From Methylobacterium soli (GTDB lineage Bacteria > Pseudomonadota > Alphaproteobacteria > Rhizobiales > Beijerinckiaceae): a DNA stretch of 64,000 nucleotides. The notes under the pieces were generated by a model. That model was not told where the DNA came from. It saw only the letters and a list, made by a program, of their open reading frames with translations, and did no database searches. A program made the position numbers and the translations under genes. The DNA lies in assembly GCF_008806385.1 (NCBI RefSeq), contig NZ_VZZK01000001.1, forward strand, positions 1-64,000. The letters are read 5' to 3'. This document shows, one piece after another, positions 56,882-64,000 of this stretch; the first letter of the stretch is position 1; each line of letters opens with the position of its first letter.

Positions 56882-58057
56882 ATGCCCTCCTGTGCCGCTC
56901 CCGCGACGACGCTCCCGCGCTGGATGGCAAACCCCCGCCGTTCCACGCTGGTCCTGGGCTGCGGCCTTGCCCTGACGGCCGCCTGGGCCGTCGCGGCGAG
57001 CTATTTCCTGGTCTTCCACGACGAGGTGCTGGCGCGCTTCCTGGCACGCCAGGCTTTGGCGCAATCCGCCTACGAGACGCGGCTCTCCGACCTCCAGGGC
57101 AAGCTCGACCGGGCCGCATCGGACCGGACGCTGACCCGCGAGGCCGTGGAGGTTCGCCTCTCCGTCCTGGCCGAGCGCCAGGAGGAACTGTCGCGCAGGC
57201 AGGCGGCCTTGGCGGAGCTCACGGGCGAGGCCCCCCCATCCACGGGCGGCGGCGACCCGGGCGTCACCGGATCCCTCGGGGAGCCGGAGCCCCTGGCGCT
57301 GCGCACGACCGAGACGGCGCCGAAGCGTGAGCGCCGGTCCGCCCGCGAGATCGGCGCCCGCCTCGCGGCGCTCGAGACCCGCCTCGACGCCGCGGCGCAG
57401 GTCCAGGCGCGCAGCTTCGATCGGGTCGCCCGGAGCGCCGCGCGCCGGGCCGAAACCCTGCGCGGCCTCGTGGCCGGGACCGGGCTCGATCCGGCGCGGT
57501 TCGAGCGCCCGATGCCGGGTCTCGGCGGCCCCCTGGTGCCGATCAGCTCGGATCCCTTCGCGCAGGGGCTCGCGCAGGCCCAGCGCAGCGCCGGCGACGA
57601 GGCGCGGCTGCGCCGGGTCGCCGGCGCCCTGCCGTTGCGCCGGCCGATCCTCGGCGAGCACGCCGTCTCGAGCGGGTTCGGGACGCGGCTCGATCCCTTC
57701 ACCCGCGGCCTCGCGCTGCATACGGGGCTCGACCTCAAGGCCGAGACCGGCGAGCCGGCCCGCGCCACGGCGCCGGGCCGGGTGACGGCGGCGGAGATCG
57801 CGGGCGGCTACGGCAACATGGTCGAGCTCGACCACGGATACGGGGTGGTCACGCGCTACGCCCACCTCGCCCGCCTCGGGGTCGCGCCGGGGCAATGGGT
57901 GCGGGCCAACGACATCGTCGGGTATGTGGGCTCGACCGGCCGCTCCACCGGCAGCCACCTCCACTACGAGACGCGCATCGACGGCGAGCCCGTCGATCCG
58001 CAGCGCTTCCTGCGCGCGGGCGCCCAGCTCGACGCCTGGCAGTTCAACGCCCGTTGA
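56882..58057 (+). CDS. M23 family metallopeptidase (LytM domain)
   Basis: 391 residues. A TM helix at about residues 24-45 is followed by a coiled coil (about 60-110, SDLQGKLDRAASDRTLTREAVEVR), a linker and a second helical stretch, then a C-terminal LytM domain. Zinc ligands are seen in ALHTGLDL (HxxxD) and HLHYE (HxH). It should cut peptidoglycan cross-links or act as an activator such as in NlpD/EnvC systems. ATG 56882 may be replaced by ATG 56924 near MANPRRSTLVL, which starts closer to the TM helix. It is convergent with prfB, 24 bp apart. Confidence 0.9.
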   Translation: MPSCAAPATTLPRWMANPRRSTLVLGCGLALTAAWAVAASYFLVFHDEVLARFLARQALAQSAYETRLSDLQGKLDRAASDRTLTREAVEVRLSVLAERQEELSRRQAALAELTGEAPPSTGGGDPGVTGSLGEPEPLALRTTETAPKRERRSAREIGARLAALETRLDAAAQVQARSFDRVARSAARRAETLRGLVAGTGLDPARFERPMPGLGGPLVPISSDPFAQGLAQAQRSAGDEARLRRVAGALPLRRPILGEHAVSSGFGTRLDPFTRGLALHTGLDLKAETGEPARATAPGRVTAAEIAGGYGNMVELDHGYGVVTRYAHLARLGVAPGQWVRANDIVGYVGSTGRSTGSHLHYETRIDGEPVDPQRFLRAGAQLDAWQFNAR

Positions 58058-58081
58058 CGGTGCCTCGGTCGAGGCTCCCGC

Positions 58082-59210
58082 TCAGTCGATGTCGGCGACG
58101 GCCTCGGTGGCGCCGAAGACGCGCTGGGCGAGGGAAGCTTCCATAAAGGGATCGAGATCGCCGTCGAGCACCTCGTCGGGATCGGTCGATTGGGTGCCGG
58201 TGCGCAGGTCCTTCACCAGCTGGTAGGGCTGCAGCACGTAGGAGCGGATCTGGTGCCCCCAGCCGATATCCGTCTTGGCGGCGGCCTCGGCGCTGGCCTT
58301 CTCCTCCCGCTTCTTCAATTCGGCCTCGTACATGCGGGCCCGCAGCATGTTCCAGGCGGTGGCCCGGTTCTTGTGCTGCGAGCGCTCCTGCTGGCAGGCC
58401 ACCACGATGCCGGTCGGGATATGCGTGATGCGCACCGCCGAATCGGTGGTGTTGACGTGCTGGCCGCCCGCGCCCGACGACCGGTAGGTGTCGATGCGGC
58501 AGTCCGATTCCTTGATCTCGATCTCGATCCGGTCGTCGATCACCGGATAGACCCAGACGCTGGCGAAGCTCGTGTGGCGCCGCGCGCTCGAATCGTAGGG
58601 CGAGATGCGCACGAGGCGATGCACGCCCGATTCGGTCTTGAGCCAGCCATAGGCGTTGTGGCCCTTGATCAGCAGCGTGGCGCCCTTGATCCCGGCCTCC
58701 TCGCCGTCCGACCACTCGACGATCTCGACCTTGAACTTCCGGCGCTCGGCCCAGCGGGCATACATGCGCTGCAGCATGTTCGCCCAATCTTGGCTCTCGG
58801 TGCCGCCGGCGCCGGAATGCACCTCGAGATAGGTGTCGAAGCCGTCGGCCTCGCCCGAGAGCAGGGTCTCGATCTGGCGGCGGGCGGCCTCGGCCTCGAC
58901 GGCCCGCACGGCGTTCTCGCCCTCCGTCACGGTGGCTTGGTCGCCCTCGGCCTCGCCGAGTTCGATCAGGGTCGCGGCATCCTCGAGATCCTGCTCCAGG
59001 GCCTTGATGGCGGTGACGGCCTCATCGAGCTGCGTGCGCTCGCGCATCACCTTCTGGGCGGCCTCGGCGTCGTTCCAGAGTTCCGGGTCCTCGGAAGCCG
59101 CGTTCAGCTCCGCGAGGCGTTTCTCGACGGTATCCCAGTCAAAGATGCCTCCTCAGCAGTCCGATCGACTGCTTGGCGGCATCCGAGGCTTGTTCGATCT
59201 CGGCGCGCAT
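58082..59210 (-). CDS. prfB: Peptide chain release factor 2, with programmed +1 frameshift
   Basis: A 375-residue protein encoded in two frames. Frame one runs from ATG 59210 through 23 codons (ending RRHL) to an in-frame TGA at 59141-59139. A +1 shift at CTT then continues as [13 protein letters not shown] in the second frame to the stop at 58082. The hydrolysis motif GGQ is in [10 protein letters not shown]; the stop-reading motif is SPY (RISPYDSS) instead of the E. coli SPF. It terminates translation at UGA and UAA. The frameshift makes its own level depend on RF2 activity. Confidence 0.96.
59138..59153 (-). promoter_or_regulatory. Programmed frameshift site of prfB
   Basis: On the minus strand: internal Shine-Dalgarno AGGAGG (59153-59148), CAT spacer, slippery CTT (59144-59142), and stop TGA followed by C (59141-59138). 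The 3-nt spacing and CTTTGAC context equal the well-known autoregulatory site of bacterial RF2 genes. Confidence 0.95.
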
Positions 59211-59367
59211 CTTGTGTTGGGTCTCTTGAAGTGGGTCTCTCGGGGTGTGGCTCTTGGGGTGTGCCACTCGTGGGCGAGGCGTGAGGCGGCGTGATACCGG
59301 CCTGCCCGGGCGCTGTAAACGGCGCCGGGTGCCGTGGATCCGTGACGGCGTCCGTCGAGCCTTCCTG

Positions 59368-59712
59368 TCAGCGCCCCGGCAGGGGCGCGATCAGGGCCGG
59401 GGCCAGGACGTATTCGCGCAGGCGCCGGCGGGCGCCGAAGCGACCCTCGGAGATGCTGTCGTTGTAGTAATCGTAGCCCGTCAGCCCGTAGCCGCCGCCA
59501 TTCATCACGTGCGGCACCGGGATCGCCGGGACGGCGAGATCGGGCCGGTTCGGCGGCACGATCAGGAGGCCGGTATCCGGGTCCTGCCGCAGGACGGTCG
59601 GGGCCTCGGGCGCGGCGTAATAATAGGGCACCGGCTGGGCCGAGGCGTCGCCCGCGGTGAGGCCGAGCCCGATCAGGCTCGCGGCGATGAGGGTCCGGTG
59701 GGCGTTGGTCAC
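59368..59712 (-). CDS. Small secreted hypothetical protein
   Basis: 114 residues. A signal peptide (RTLIAASLIGLGLTAGDASAQ) is followed by a proline- and tyrosine-rich mature part (PVPYYYAAPEAPTVLRQDPDTGLLIVPPNRPDLAVPAIP). No enzyme family is recognised; the composition suggests a periplasmic or surface protein. Its start at ATG 59712 fits the signal peptide. Next to it on the same strand is another small exported protein gene, 108 bp away. Confidence 0.65.
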   Translation of the reverse strand: MTNAHRTLIAASLIGLGLTAGDASAQPVPYYYAAPEAPTVLRQDPDTGLLIVPPNRPDLAVPAIPVPHVMNGGGYGLTGYDYYNDSISEGRFGARRRLREYVLAPALIAPLPGR

Positions 59713-59820
59713 GCTGAACTCCGCTGCAGGCGCGGCCGGGCGGCAAATGCCGGGCGCTGATGATGGGCCGGGCGCGCCGTCGCGTCCGCGCGCGTCGTCG
59801 ATCCGGGCGGGGGACCGGCC

Positions 59821-60033
59821 TCAGCCCTTGGCGCGGACCACGACCTGCGGCTCGCGGGCGACCGGGTCGCAGCGCGAGTAGAACCCGTTCAGGACGGTCG
59901 GACGGGAATCGCAGACATAGCCGACCTCCGGCCCCGGCGCCGGGACCGGATCGCGGGCGATGATCGGGTTCGGCGCACAGGCGCCTGCGGCGGCGGTGAG
60001 CAGGAGGGCAGCGAGCAGGTTGAGGCGGCGCAT
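59821..60033 (-). CDS. Small putative lipoprotein
   Basis: 70 residues. The N-terminus MRRLNLLAALLLTAAAGAC is a lipoprotein signal with a relaxed lipobox (AGAC). The mature part has two cysteines (YVCDSRPTVLNGFYSRCDP) and ends in a basic tail. Function unknown. ATG 60033 is preferred over an ATG at 60099 because it starts the signal peptide directly. Confidence 0.6.
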   Translation of the reverse strand: MRRLNLLAALLLTAAAGACAPNPIIARDPVPAPGPEVGYVCDSRPTVLNGFYSRCDPVAREPQVVVRAKG

Positions 60034-60168
60034 ACGACCCTCGGACGCGGGGAACGGACAAGTCCGCCCGACCCTGCGGACCGTGGCGGCGCCTGACAAG
60101 CACCCCGGGGCGTACCGGGCCGCTTTACCCCCGCCTGTCTCCCCGCCGCAACATGGCGTTCCGCGCGC

Positions 60169-61404
60169 TCAGCCGGCCTTGGACAGCGGGACGACGTTGT
60201 GCAGCGTCCGATCCGAGGTCTCGAAGAAGCGGCGGATGTTGCGCGCGGCCTGTCGGATGCGCTGCTCGTTCTCCACGAGGGCGATGCGCACGAACTCGTC
60301 GCCGTACTCGCCGAAGCCGATGCCGGGCGCCACCGCGACATCCGACTTCTCGAGGAGAAGCTTGGAGAATTCGAGGCTGCCCAGCGCCTTGTACTTCTCG
60401 GGGATCGGCACCCAGGCGAACATCGAGGCGGTCGGCGCCGGGATCTTCCAGCCCGCCTTCTCGAAGGAATCCACCAGCGCGTCCCGGCGCTTGCGGTAGA
60501 TGCCGCGCATCTCCTTGATGCAATCGTCCGGCCCGTTGAGCGCGGCCGTCGCGGCCACCTGGATCGGCGTGAAGGCGCCGTAATCGAGGTAGGACTTCAC
60601 CCGGGTCAGGGCGGCGAGCAGCCGCTCGTTGCCGACCGCGAAGCCCATGCGCCAGCCCGCCATCGAGAAGGTCTTGGACAGGGAGGTGAACTCGACCGTG
60701 CAATCCATCGCGCCCGGCACCTGCAGCACCGAGGGCGGCGGCTCGCCGTCGAAATAGACCTCCGCGTAGGCGAGGTCCGACAGAATGATGATCTCGTGGC
60801 GCTTGGCGAAGGCGACGAGGTCCCGGTAGAAATCGAGGCTCGCCACGTAGGCCGTCGGGTTCGACGGGTAGCAGACGACGAGCGCCACGGGCTTGGGGAT
60901 CGAGTGCTGCATCGCCCGCTCGACGGCGGGGAAGAAGGCCGAGGTCGGCTCGGCCGGGACCGAGCGAATCACGCCGCCCGCCATCAGGAAGCCGAAGGCG
61001 TGGATCGGGTAGCTCGGGTTCGGCACCAGCACCACGTCGCCCGGGGCCGTGATGGCCTGGGCCATGTTGGCGAAGCCCTCCTTCGAGCCGAGGGTCGCGA
61101 CGACCTGGGTCTCGGGGTTGAGGCTCACGCCGAAGCGGCGTTGATAGTAATTGGCCTGGGCCCGGCGCAGGCCCGCGATGCCCTTCGAGGCCGAGTAGCG
61201 GTCGGTGCGCGGGCGTCCCGCGGTCTCGACGAGCTTGGCGATGACGTGCTTCGGGGCATCGAGGTCGGGGTTGCCCATGCCGAGATCGATGATGTCCGCG
61301 CCGTTGGCCCGAGCCGCGGCCTTGATCCGGTTCACCTGCTCGAAGACGTAGGGCGGCAGGCGCTTGATGCGGTGGAAGTCGGTCATGGCCTTCGAGGTGT
61401 CCAT
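60169..61404 (-). CDS. Class I/II aminotransferase, AlaC-like
   Basis: 411 residues, PLP-dependent fold type I. The PLP lysine is in SLSKTFSMAGWRMGF near residue 245, the cofactor asparagine in CYPSNPTAYVA near 180, and the substrate-binding arginine in EYGDEFVRIALVEN near 375. The opening DFHRIKRLPPYVFEQVN is typical of the AlaC / LL-diaminopimelate-aminotransferase-like subgroup that makes alanine from pyruvate. The exact substrate cannot be read. It is flanked by small lipoprotein genes on the same strand and looks monocistronic. Confidence 0.88.
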   Translation of the reverse strand: MDTSKAMTDFHRIKRLPPYVFEQVNRIKAAARANGADIIDLGMGNPDLDAPKHVIAKLVETAGRPRTDRYSASKGIAGLRRAQANYYQRRFGVSLNPETQVVATLGSKEGFANMAQAITAPGDVVLVPNPSYPIHAFGFLMAGGVIRSVPAEPTSAFFPAVERAMQHSIPKPVALVVCYPSNPTAYVASLDFYRDLVAFAKRHEIIILSDLAYAEVYFDGEPPPSVLQVPGAMDCTVEFTSLSKTFSMAGWRMGFAVGNERLLAALTRVKSYLDYGAFTPIQVAATAALNGPDDCIKEMRGIYRKRRDALVDSFEKAGWKIPAPTASMFAWVPIPEKYKALGSLEFSKLLLEKSDVAVAPGIGFGEYGDEFVRIALVENEQRIRQAARNIRRFFETSDRTLHNVVPLSKAG

Positions 61405-61495
61405 CGGCGCGGGTCCCGGATTGCGCGGTTCTGTGTCGTCGCTGCGGGATCGGCCTGTCTAGCATCTCAGGCCACGGACGCCGACCCCAAAAACG

Positions 61496-61864
61496 CTACT
61501 CGGCCGGCGCGGCCGCCGGCTTCGGGGCCGAGAGGCCCTTGGCGGTCGTCCGCCCCACGCCCTCGGCGGCCCGGCTCTTGGCCTCGTTGCGGCTGCGGGC
61601 GCCTTCGAGCTCGCTCTCGAGGGCCTTCTGGCCCTCGGTCGATTTCGCACGGATCGGCCGCTGCGGCGCCGAGACGCCGACGGGGAGGAACTCACCCCCG
61701 GGCTTGCGGGATTCGGCGACGAAATCCGGGGCCGCGATCGGCTTCGCGCCGTAGCCCGCCCCCGTGACGGCCTCGCGCAGCGGGTTCACGTCGCTGGAGC
61801 AGGCCGCCACCGTCGCGGCGGCGGCGAATGCGAGGGCGCGCAGGGCGTGTCGGGTTGTGAACAT
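61496..61864 (-). CDS. Putative lipoprotein
   Basis: 122 residues. A signal peptide ends with a lipobox VAAC near residue 22. The mature region is polar and disordered, with an arginine/glutamate-rich stretch (EGQKALESELEGARSRNEAKSR) and an alanine/proline tail. No family recognised. ATG 61864 gives a normal n-region (MFTTRHALRALAF). It is divergent from phaC, with 163 bp between the starts. Confidence 0.65.
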   Translation of the reverse strand: MFTTRHALRALAFAAAATVAACSSDVNPLREAVTGAGYGAKPIAAPDFVAESRKPGGEFLPVGVSAPQRPIRAKSTEGQKALESELEGARSRNEAKSRAAEGVGRTTAKGLSAPKPAAAPAE

Positions 61865-62027
61865 GGTTTCGATGTTTCGACAAATCTGCGCCGCGCTCTG
61901 GCGGAACCTCGGCGTGGAGCGTTAATTTGTCGGAAACGAGGCTGATCGGGCAAGCATGCCCCCAGGGCCCGCCGCGGGACGGCAAGGACCGCCGAGACAG
62001 TCCGCGAAGACAGGGAGAGACGCACGC

Positions 62028-63821
62028 GTGACGACGCTGAAAACGACGCCGCAGCTGCCCGACATCGAGGCCCTGTCGCGGAACGCAAGCCTGTTCGTGG
62101 AGCAATTCGGCCGCACCGCCGCCACCTACATGAAACCCCTCGAAGGCGACGGCATCCCGACGGGCCCGTCGGAGGAGGTCGGCGACGTGGTGCGGACCCT
62201 CGGCACCGTGGCGGAGAAGTGGCTCGCGGATCCGCAGAAGACCCTCGAGGCCCAGGCGAAGCTGAGCGAGGCCTTCATCACGCTCTGGGGCTCGACCTGG
62301 TTTCGCATGCAGGGCGAGGCGCCCCAGCCGGTCGCCGTGCCGGAGCCGAAGGACAACCGCTTCGCCCACGCGGATTGGACCACGAACCCGGTCTTCGATT
62401 TCCTCAAGCAGAGCTACCTGATCACCTCCCGCTGGGCGGAAGGCCTCGTGGAGGGAGCCGAGGGCATCGACGACCACACCCGCCACAAGGCGCAGTTCTA
62501 CCTGCGCCAGATCGTGGGCGCGCTCTCGCCCTCGAACTTCGTCCTGACCAATCCCGAGCTCCTGCGCCACACCCTGGAGGAGAACGGCGCCAACCTCGTG
62601 CGCGGCATGAAGATGCTGGCGGAGGACATCGAGGCCGGCAAGGGCGAGCTGCGCGTGCGCCAGACCGATCCGTCGAGCTTCGAGGTCGGCCGCAACGTGG
62701 CGGTGACGCCGGGCGAGGTGGTGTTCCGCAACGACCTGATGGAGCTGATCCAGTACGCGCCGCAGACCGAGACGGTGCTGAAACGCCCGTTCCTGATCGT
62801 GCCGCCCTGGATCAACAAGTTCTACATCCTCGATCTCAATGCGCAGAAGAGCCTGATCGGCTGGATGGTGTCGCAGGGCCTGACCGTCTTCTGCATCTCC
62901 TGGGTCAATCCGGACGAGCGCCACGCGCAGAAGGATTTCGAGAGCTACATGCGCGAGGGGATCGAGGCGGCGATCGACGCGATCGGCGCCGCGACCGGCG
63001 AGAGCGAGGTGGCCGCCGCCGGCTACTGCGTCGGCGGAACCCTGCTCGCCGTGACGCTCGCGATGCAGGCCGCCACCGGCAACAAGCGCATCAAGAGCGC
63101 GACGCTGCTGACCACGCAGGTCGATTTCACCCATGCGGGCGACCTCAAGGTCTTCGCCGACGAGGAGCAGATCAAGGGCATCGAGGCTCGGATGGCCAAG
63201 CAGGGCTATCTCGATGGGGCCCGCATGGCGAACGCCTTCAACATGCTGCGGCCCAACGACCTGATCTGGTCCTACGTGGTCAACAACTACGTCAAGGGGA
63301 AGGCCCCGATGGCCTTCGACCTGCTCTACTGGAACGCCGACGCCACCCGGATGCCGGCCGCCAACCACTCGTTCTACCTGCGCAACTGCTACCTCGAGAA
63401 CAATCTCGCCAAGGGCAAGATGGTGCTCGGCAATGTCCGCCTCGACCTCAAGAAGGTGAAGGTGCCGATCTTCAACCTCGCGACCCGCGAGGATCACATC
63501 GCGCCCGCCCTCTCGGTCTTCGAGGGCTCGGCCAAGTTCGGCGGCAAGGTCGATTACGTGCTGGCGGGCTCCGGCCATATCGCGGGCGTCGTCAACCCGC
63601 CCGCGAAGCCGAAATACGGCTACTGGACCGGCGGCCCGGCCAAGGGCCGCCTGGAGGACTGGATCGCGGCGGCCACCGAGAACAAGGGCTCCTGGTGGCC
63701 CTATTGGTTCTCGTGGCTGGAGAAGCAGGCCCCCGCGCGCGTGCCCGCCCGCATCCCGGGCAGCGGCGGCCTCGCGTCGCTCGGCCCGGCCCCGGGCACC
63801 TATGTCCGCATGAAGGCCTGA
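62028..63821 (+). CDS. phaC: Class I poly(3-hydroxyalkanoate) synthase
   Basis: 597 residues, the length of class I synthases. The lipase-like box GYCVGG has nucleophile C334; the aspartate is in REDHIAPA and the histidine in SGHIAGVVN near the C-terminus. The tryptophan-rich end (GSWWPYWFSWLEKQA) is typical. It polymerises 3-hydroxybutyryl-CoA at the granule surface. GTG 62028 follows AGGGAGA (62012-62018) with good spacing; an upstream ATG at 61956 would add an arginine/proline-rich stretch. No phaA, phaB or phasin gene lies beside it in the window. Confidence 0.95.
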   Translation: MTTLKTTPQLPDIEALSRNASLFVEQFGRTAATYMKPLEGDGIPTGPSEEVGDVVRTLGTVAEKWLADPQKTLEAQAKLSEAFITLWGSTWFRMQGEAPQPVAVPEPKDNRFAHADWTTNPVFDFLKQSYLITSRWAEGLVEGAEGIDDHTRHKAQFYLRQIVGALSPSNFVLTNPELLRHTLEENGANLVRGMKMLAEDIEAGKGELRVRQTDPSSFEVGRNVAVTPGEVVFRNDLMELIQYAPQTETVLKRPFLIVPPWINKFYILDLNAQKSLIGWMVSQGLTVFCISWVNPDERHAQKDFESYMREGIEAAIDAIGAATGESEVAAAGYCVGGTLLAVTLAMQAATGNKRIKSATLLTTQVDFTHAGDLKVFADEEQIKGIEARMAKQGYLDGARMANAFNMLRPNDLIWSYVVNNYVKGKAPMAFDLLYWNADATRMPAANHSFYLRNCYLENNLAKGKMVLGNVRLDLKKVKVPIFNLATREDHIAPALSVFEGSAKFGGKVDYVLAGSGHIAGVVNPPAKPKYGYWTGGPAKGRLEDWIAAATENKGSWWPYWFSWLEKQAPARVPARIPGSGGLASLGPAPGTYVRMKA

Positions 63822-63842
63822 GGCAGCCTCGCCCGGCGCCCA

Positions 63843-63881
63843 TGAAAGAGGCCGGCGGGGAGCCCCCGCCGGCCTCTTTCA
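63843..63881 (+). terminator. Strong terminator after phaC
   Basis: A perfect 18-bp inverted repeat: left arm 63843-63860, right arm 63864-63881, with a 3-nt loop. It starts 21 bp after the phaC stop and has a T-rich 3' edge (CTTTCA). It may serve both strands. Confidence 0.85.
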
Positions 63882-63954
63882 CGTCGTATCGGGTGTCTTA
63901 CTGCATCGCCTTCGTGCCGCGCCGGCACGCAAGGCTCCGCGTCGATCCCTGCCC

Positions 63955-64000
63955 TCAGTACTTGCGGATCAGGGGCGCGGGCGCCGCGACCGGGGCCGGA
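63955..64000 (-). CDS. Possible 3' end of a minus-strand gene (partial)
   Basis: An open frame runs in from the right edge and ends at TGA 63957-63955, reading ...PAPLIRKY at its C-terminus. The fragment is about 14 codons and alanine/proline-rich. It is close to the terminator after phaC, as expected for a convergent gene, but nothing identifies it. Confidence 0.3.
   Translation of the reverse strand, partial: PAPVAAPAPLIRKY

Noticed and set aside
56840..56885. A GGGTTCGATCCC sequence resembling a tRNA T-arm
   Set aside because: No matching acceptor, D or anticodon arms upstream, and it runs straight into the M23 gene start.
58082..59050. prfB as a simple 322-residue gene starting at 59050
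   Set aside because: The conserved N-terminus and the CTTTGAC frameshift site lie upstream, so the gene starts at 59210.

Overview
This window is about 70% G+C chromosomal DNA from an alphaproteobacterium, most likely Methylobacterium or a close relative. Support comes from a full set of hopanoid genes, an alphaproteobacterial release factor 2 with a programmed frameshift, a class I PHA synthase, DUF2336 and DUF599 proteins, and an amidinotransferase that fits the guanidinylated hopanoids reported from Methylobacterium. The species is an inference; there is no rRNA or other marker in the window. I see no tRNA, CRISPR array, insertion sequence or prophage.

Region 1 (1-19.4 kb) is a hopanoid locus. 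The tail of a Dxs-like gene is followed by hpnA-hpnC-hpnD-hpnE-shc-hpnG on the + strand, most joined by 1-4 bp overlaps: squalene synthesis, cyclisation and the first side-chain steps. hpnH converges on hpnG across a shared terminator. hpnN (RND-type hopanoid transporter) and a spermidine-synthase-like protein follow on the + strand. A minus-strand operon, hpnL-hpnM-hpnI-hpnJ-hpnK, encodes an export-related membrane protein, an MlaC-like periplasmic protein and the three enzymes that turn bacteriohopanetetrol into its cyclitol ether. Divergent from hpnL, across a long palindrome, is an amidinotransferase very close to the arginine:glycine amidinotransferase family. I propose that it puts the guanidino group on the aminocyclitol head group. 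This is the most interesting system in the window.

Region 2 (19.5-28 kb) holds mostly unrelated genes: a MipA/OmpV outer-membrane protein, a GST, an alpha/beta hydrolase lacking its nucleophile, a single-domain response regulator beside a 17-bp minisatellite, a dienelactone hydrolase, and a double cold-shock-domain protein coupled to a DUF192 protein. Region 3 (27.7-30.6 kb) is an EF-P module: efp divergent from epmA-epmB, the beta-lysylation enzymes.

Region 4 (30.7-47.8 kb) contains a GST, RraA-like, YdcF-like, DUF3253, DUF599, acylphosphatase and gamma-glutamylcyclotransferase genes. It continues with propionyl-CoA carboxylase alpha, two neighbouring membrane diguanylate cyclases, an L,D-transpeptidase lipoprotein, a histone-deacetylase-family hydrolase and a DUF2336 protein. 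It ends with a very large flagellin of about 950 residues, divergent from an AraC-type regulator.

Region 5 (47.8-64 kb) is mostly housekeeping: ribBA-like, aroC, anmK divergent from tyrS, a 1148-residue YhdP/AsmA-like protein, a BCP peroxiredoxin, an M23 peptidase, prfB with an intact frameshift site, small secreted proteins and lipoproteins, an AlaC-like aminotransferase, and phaC followed by a strong hairpin terminator.
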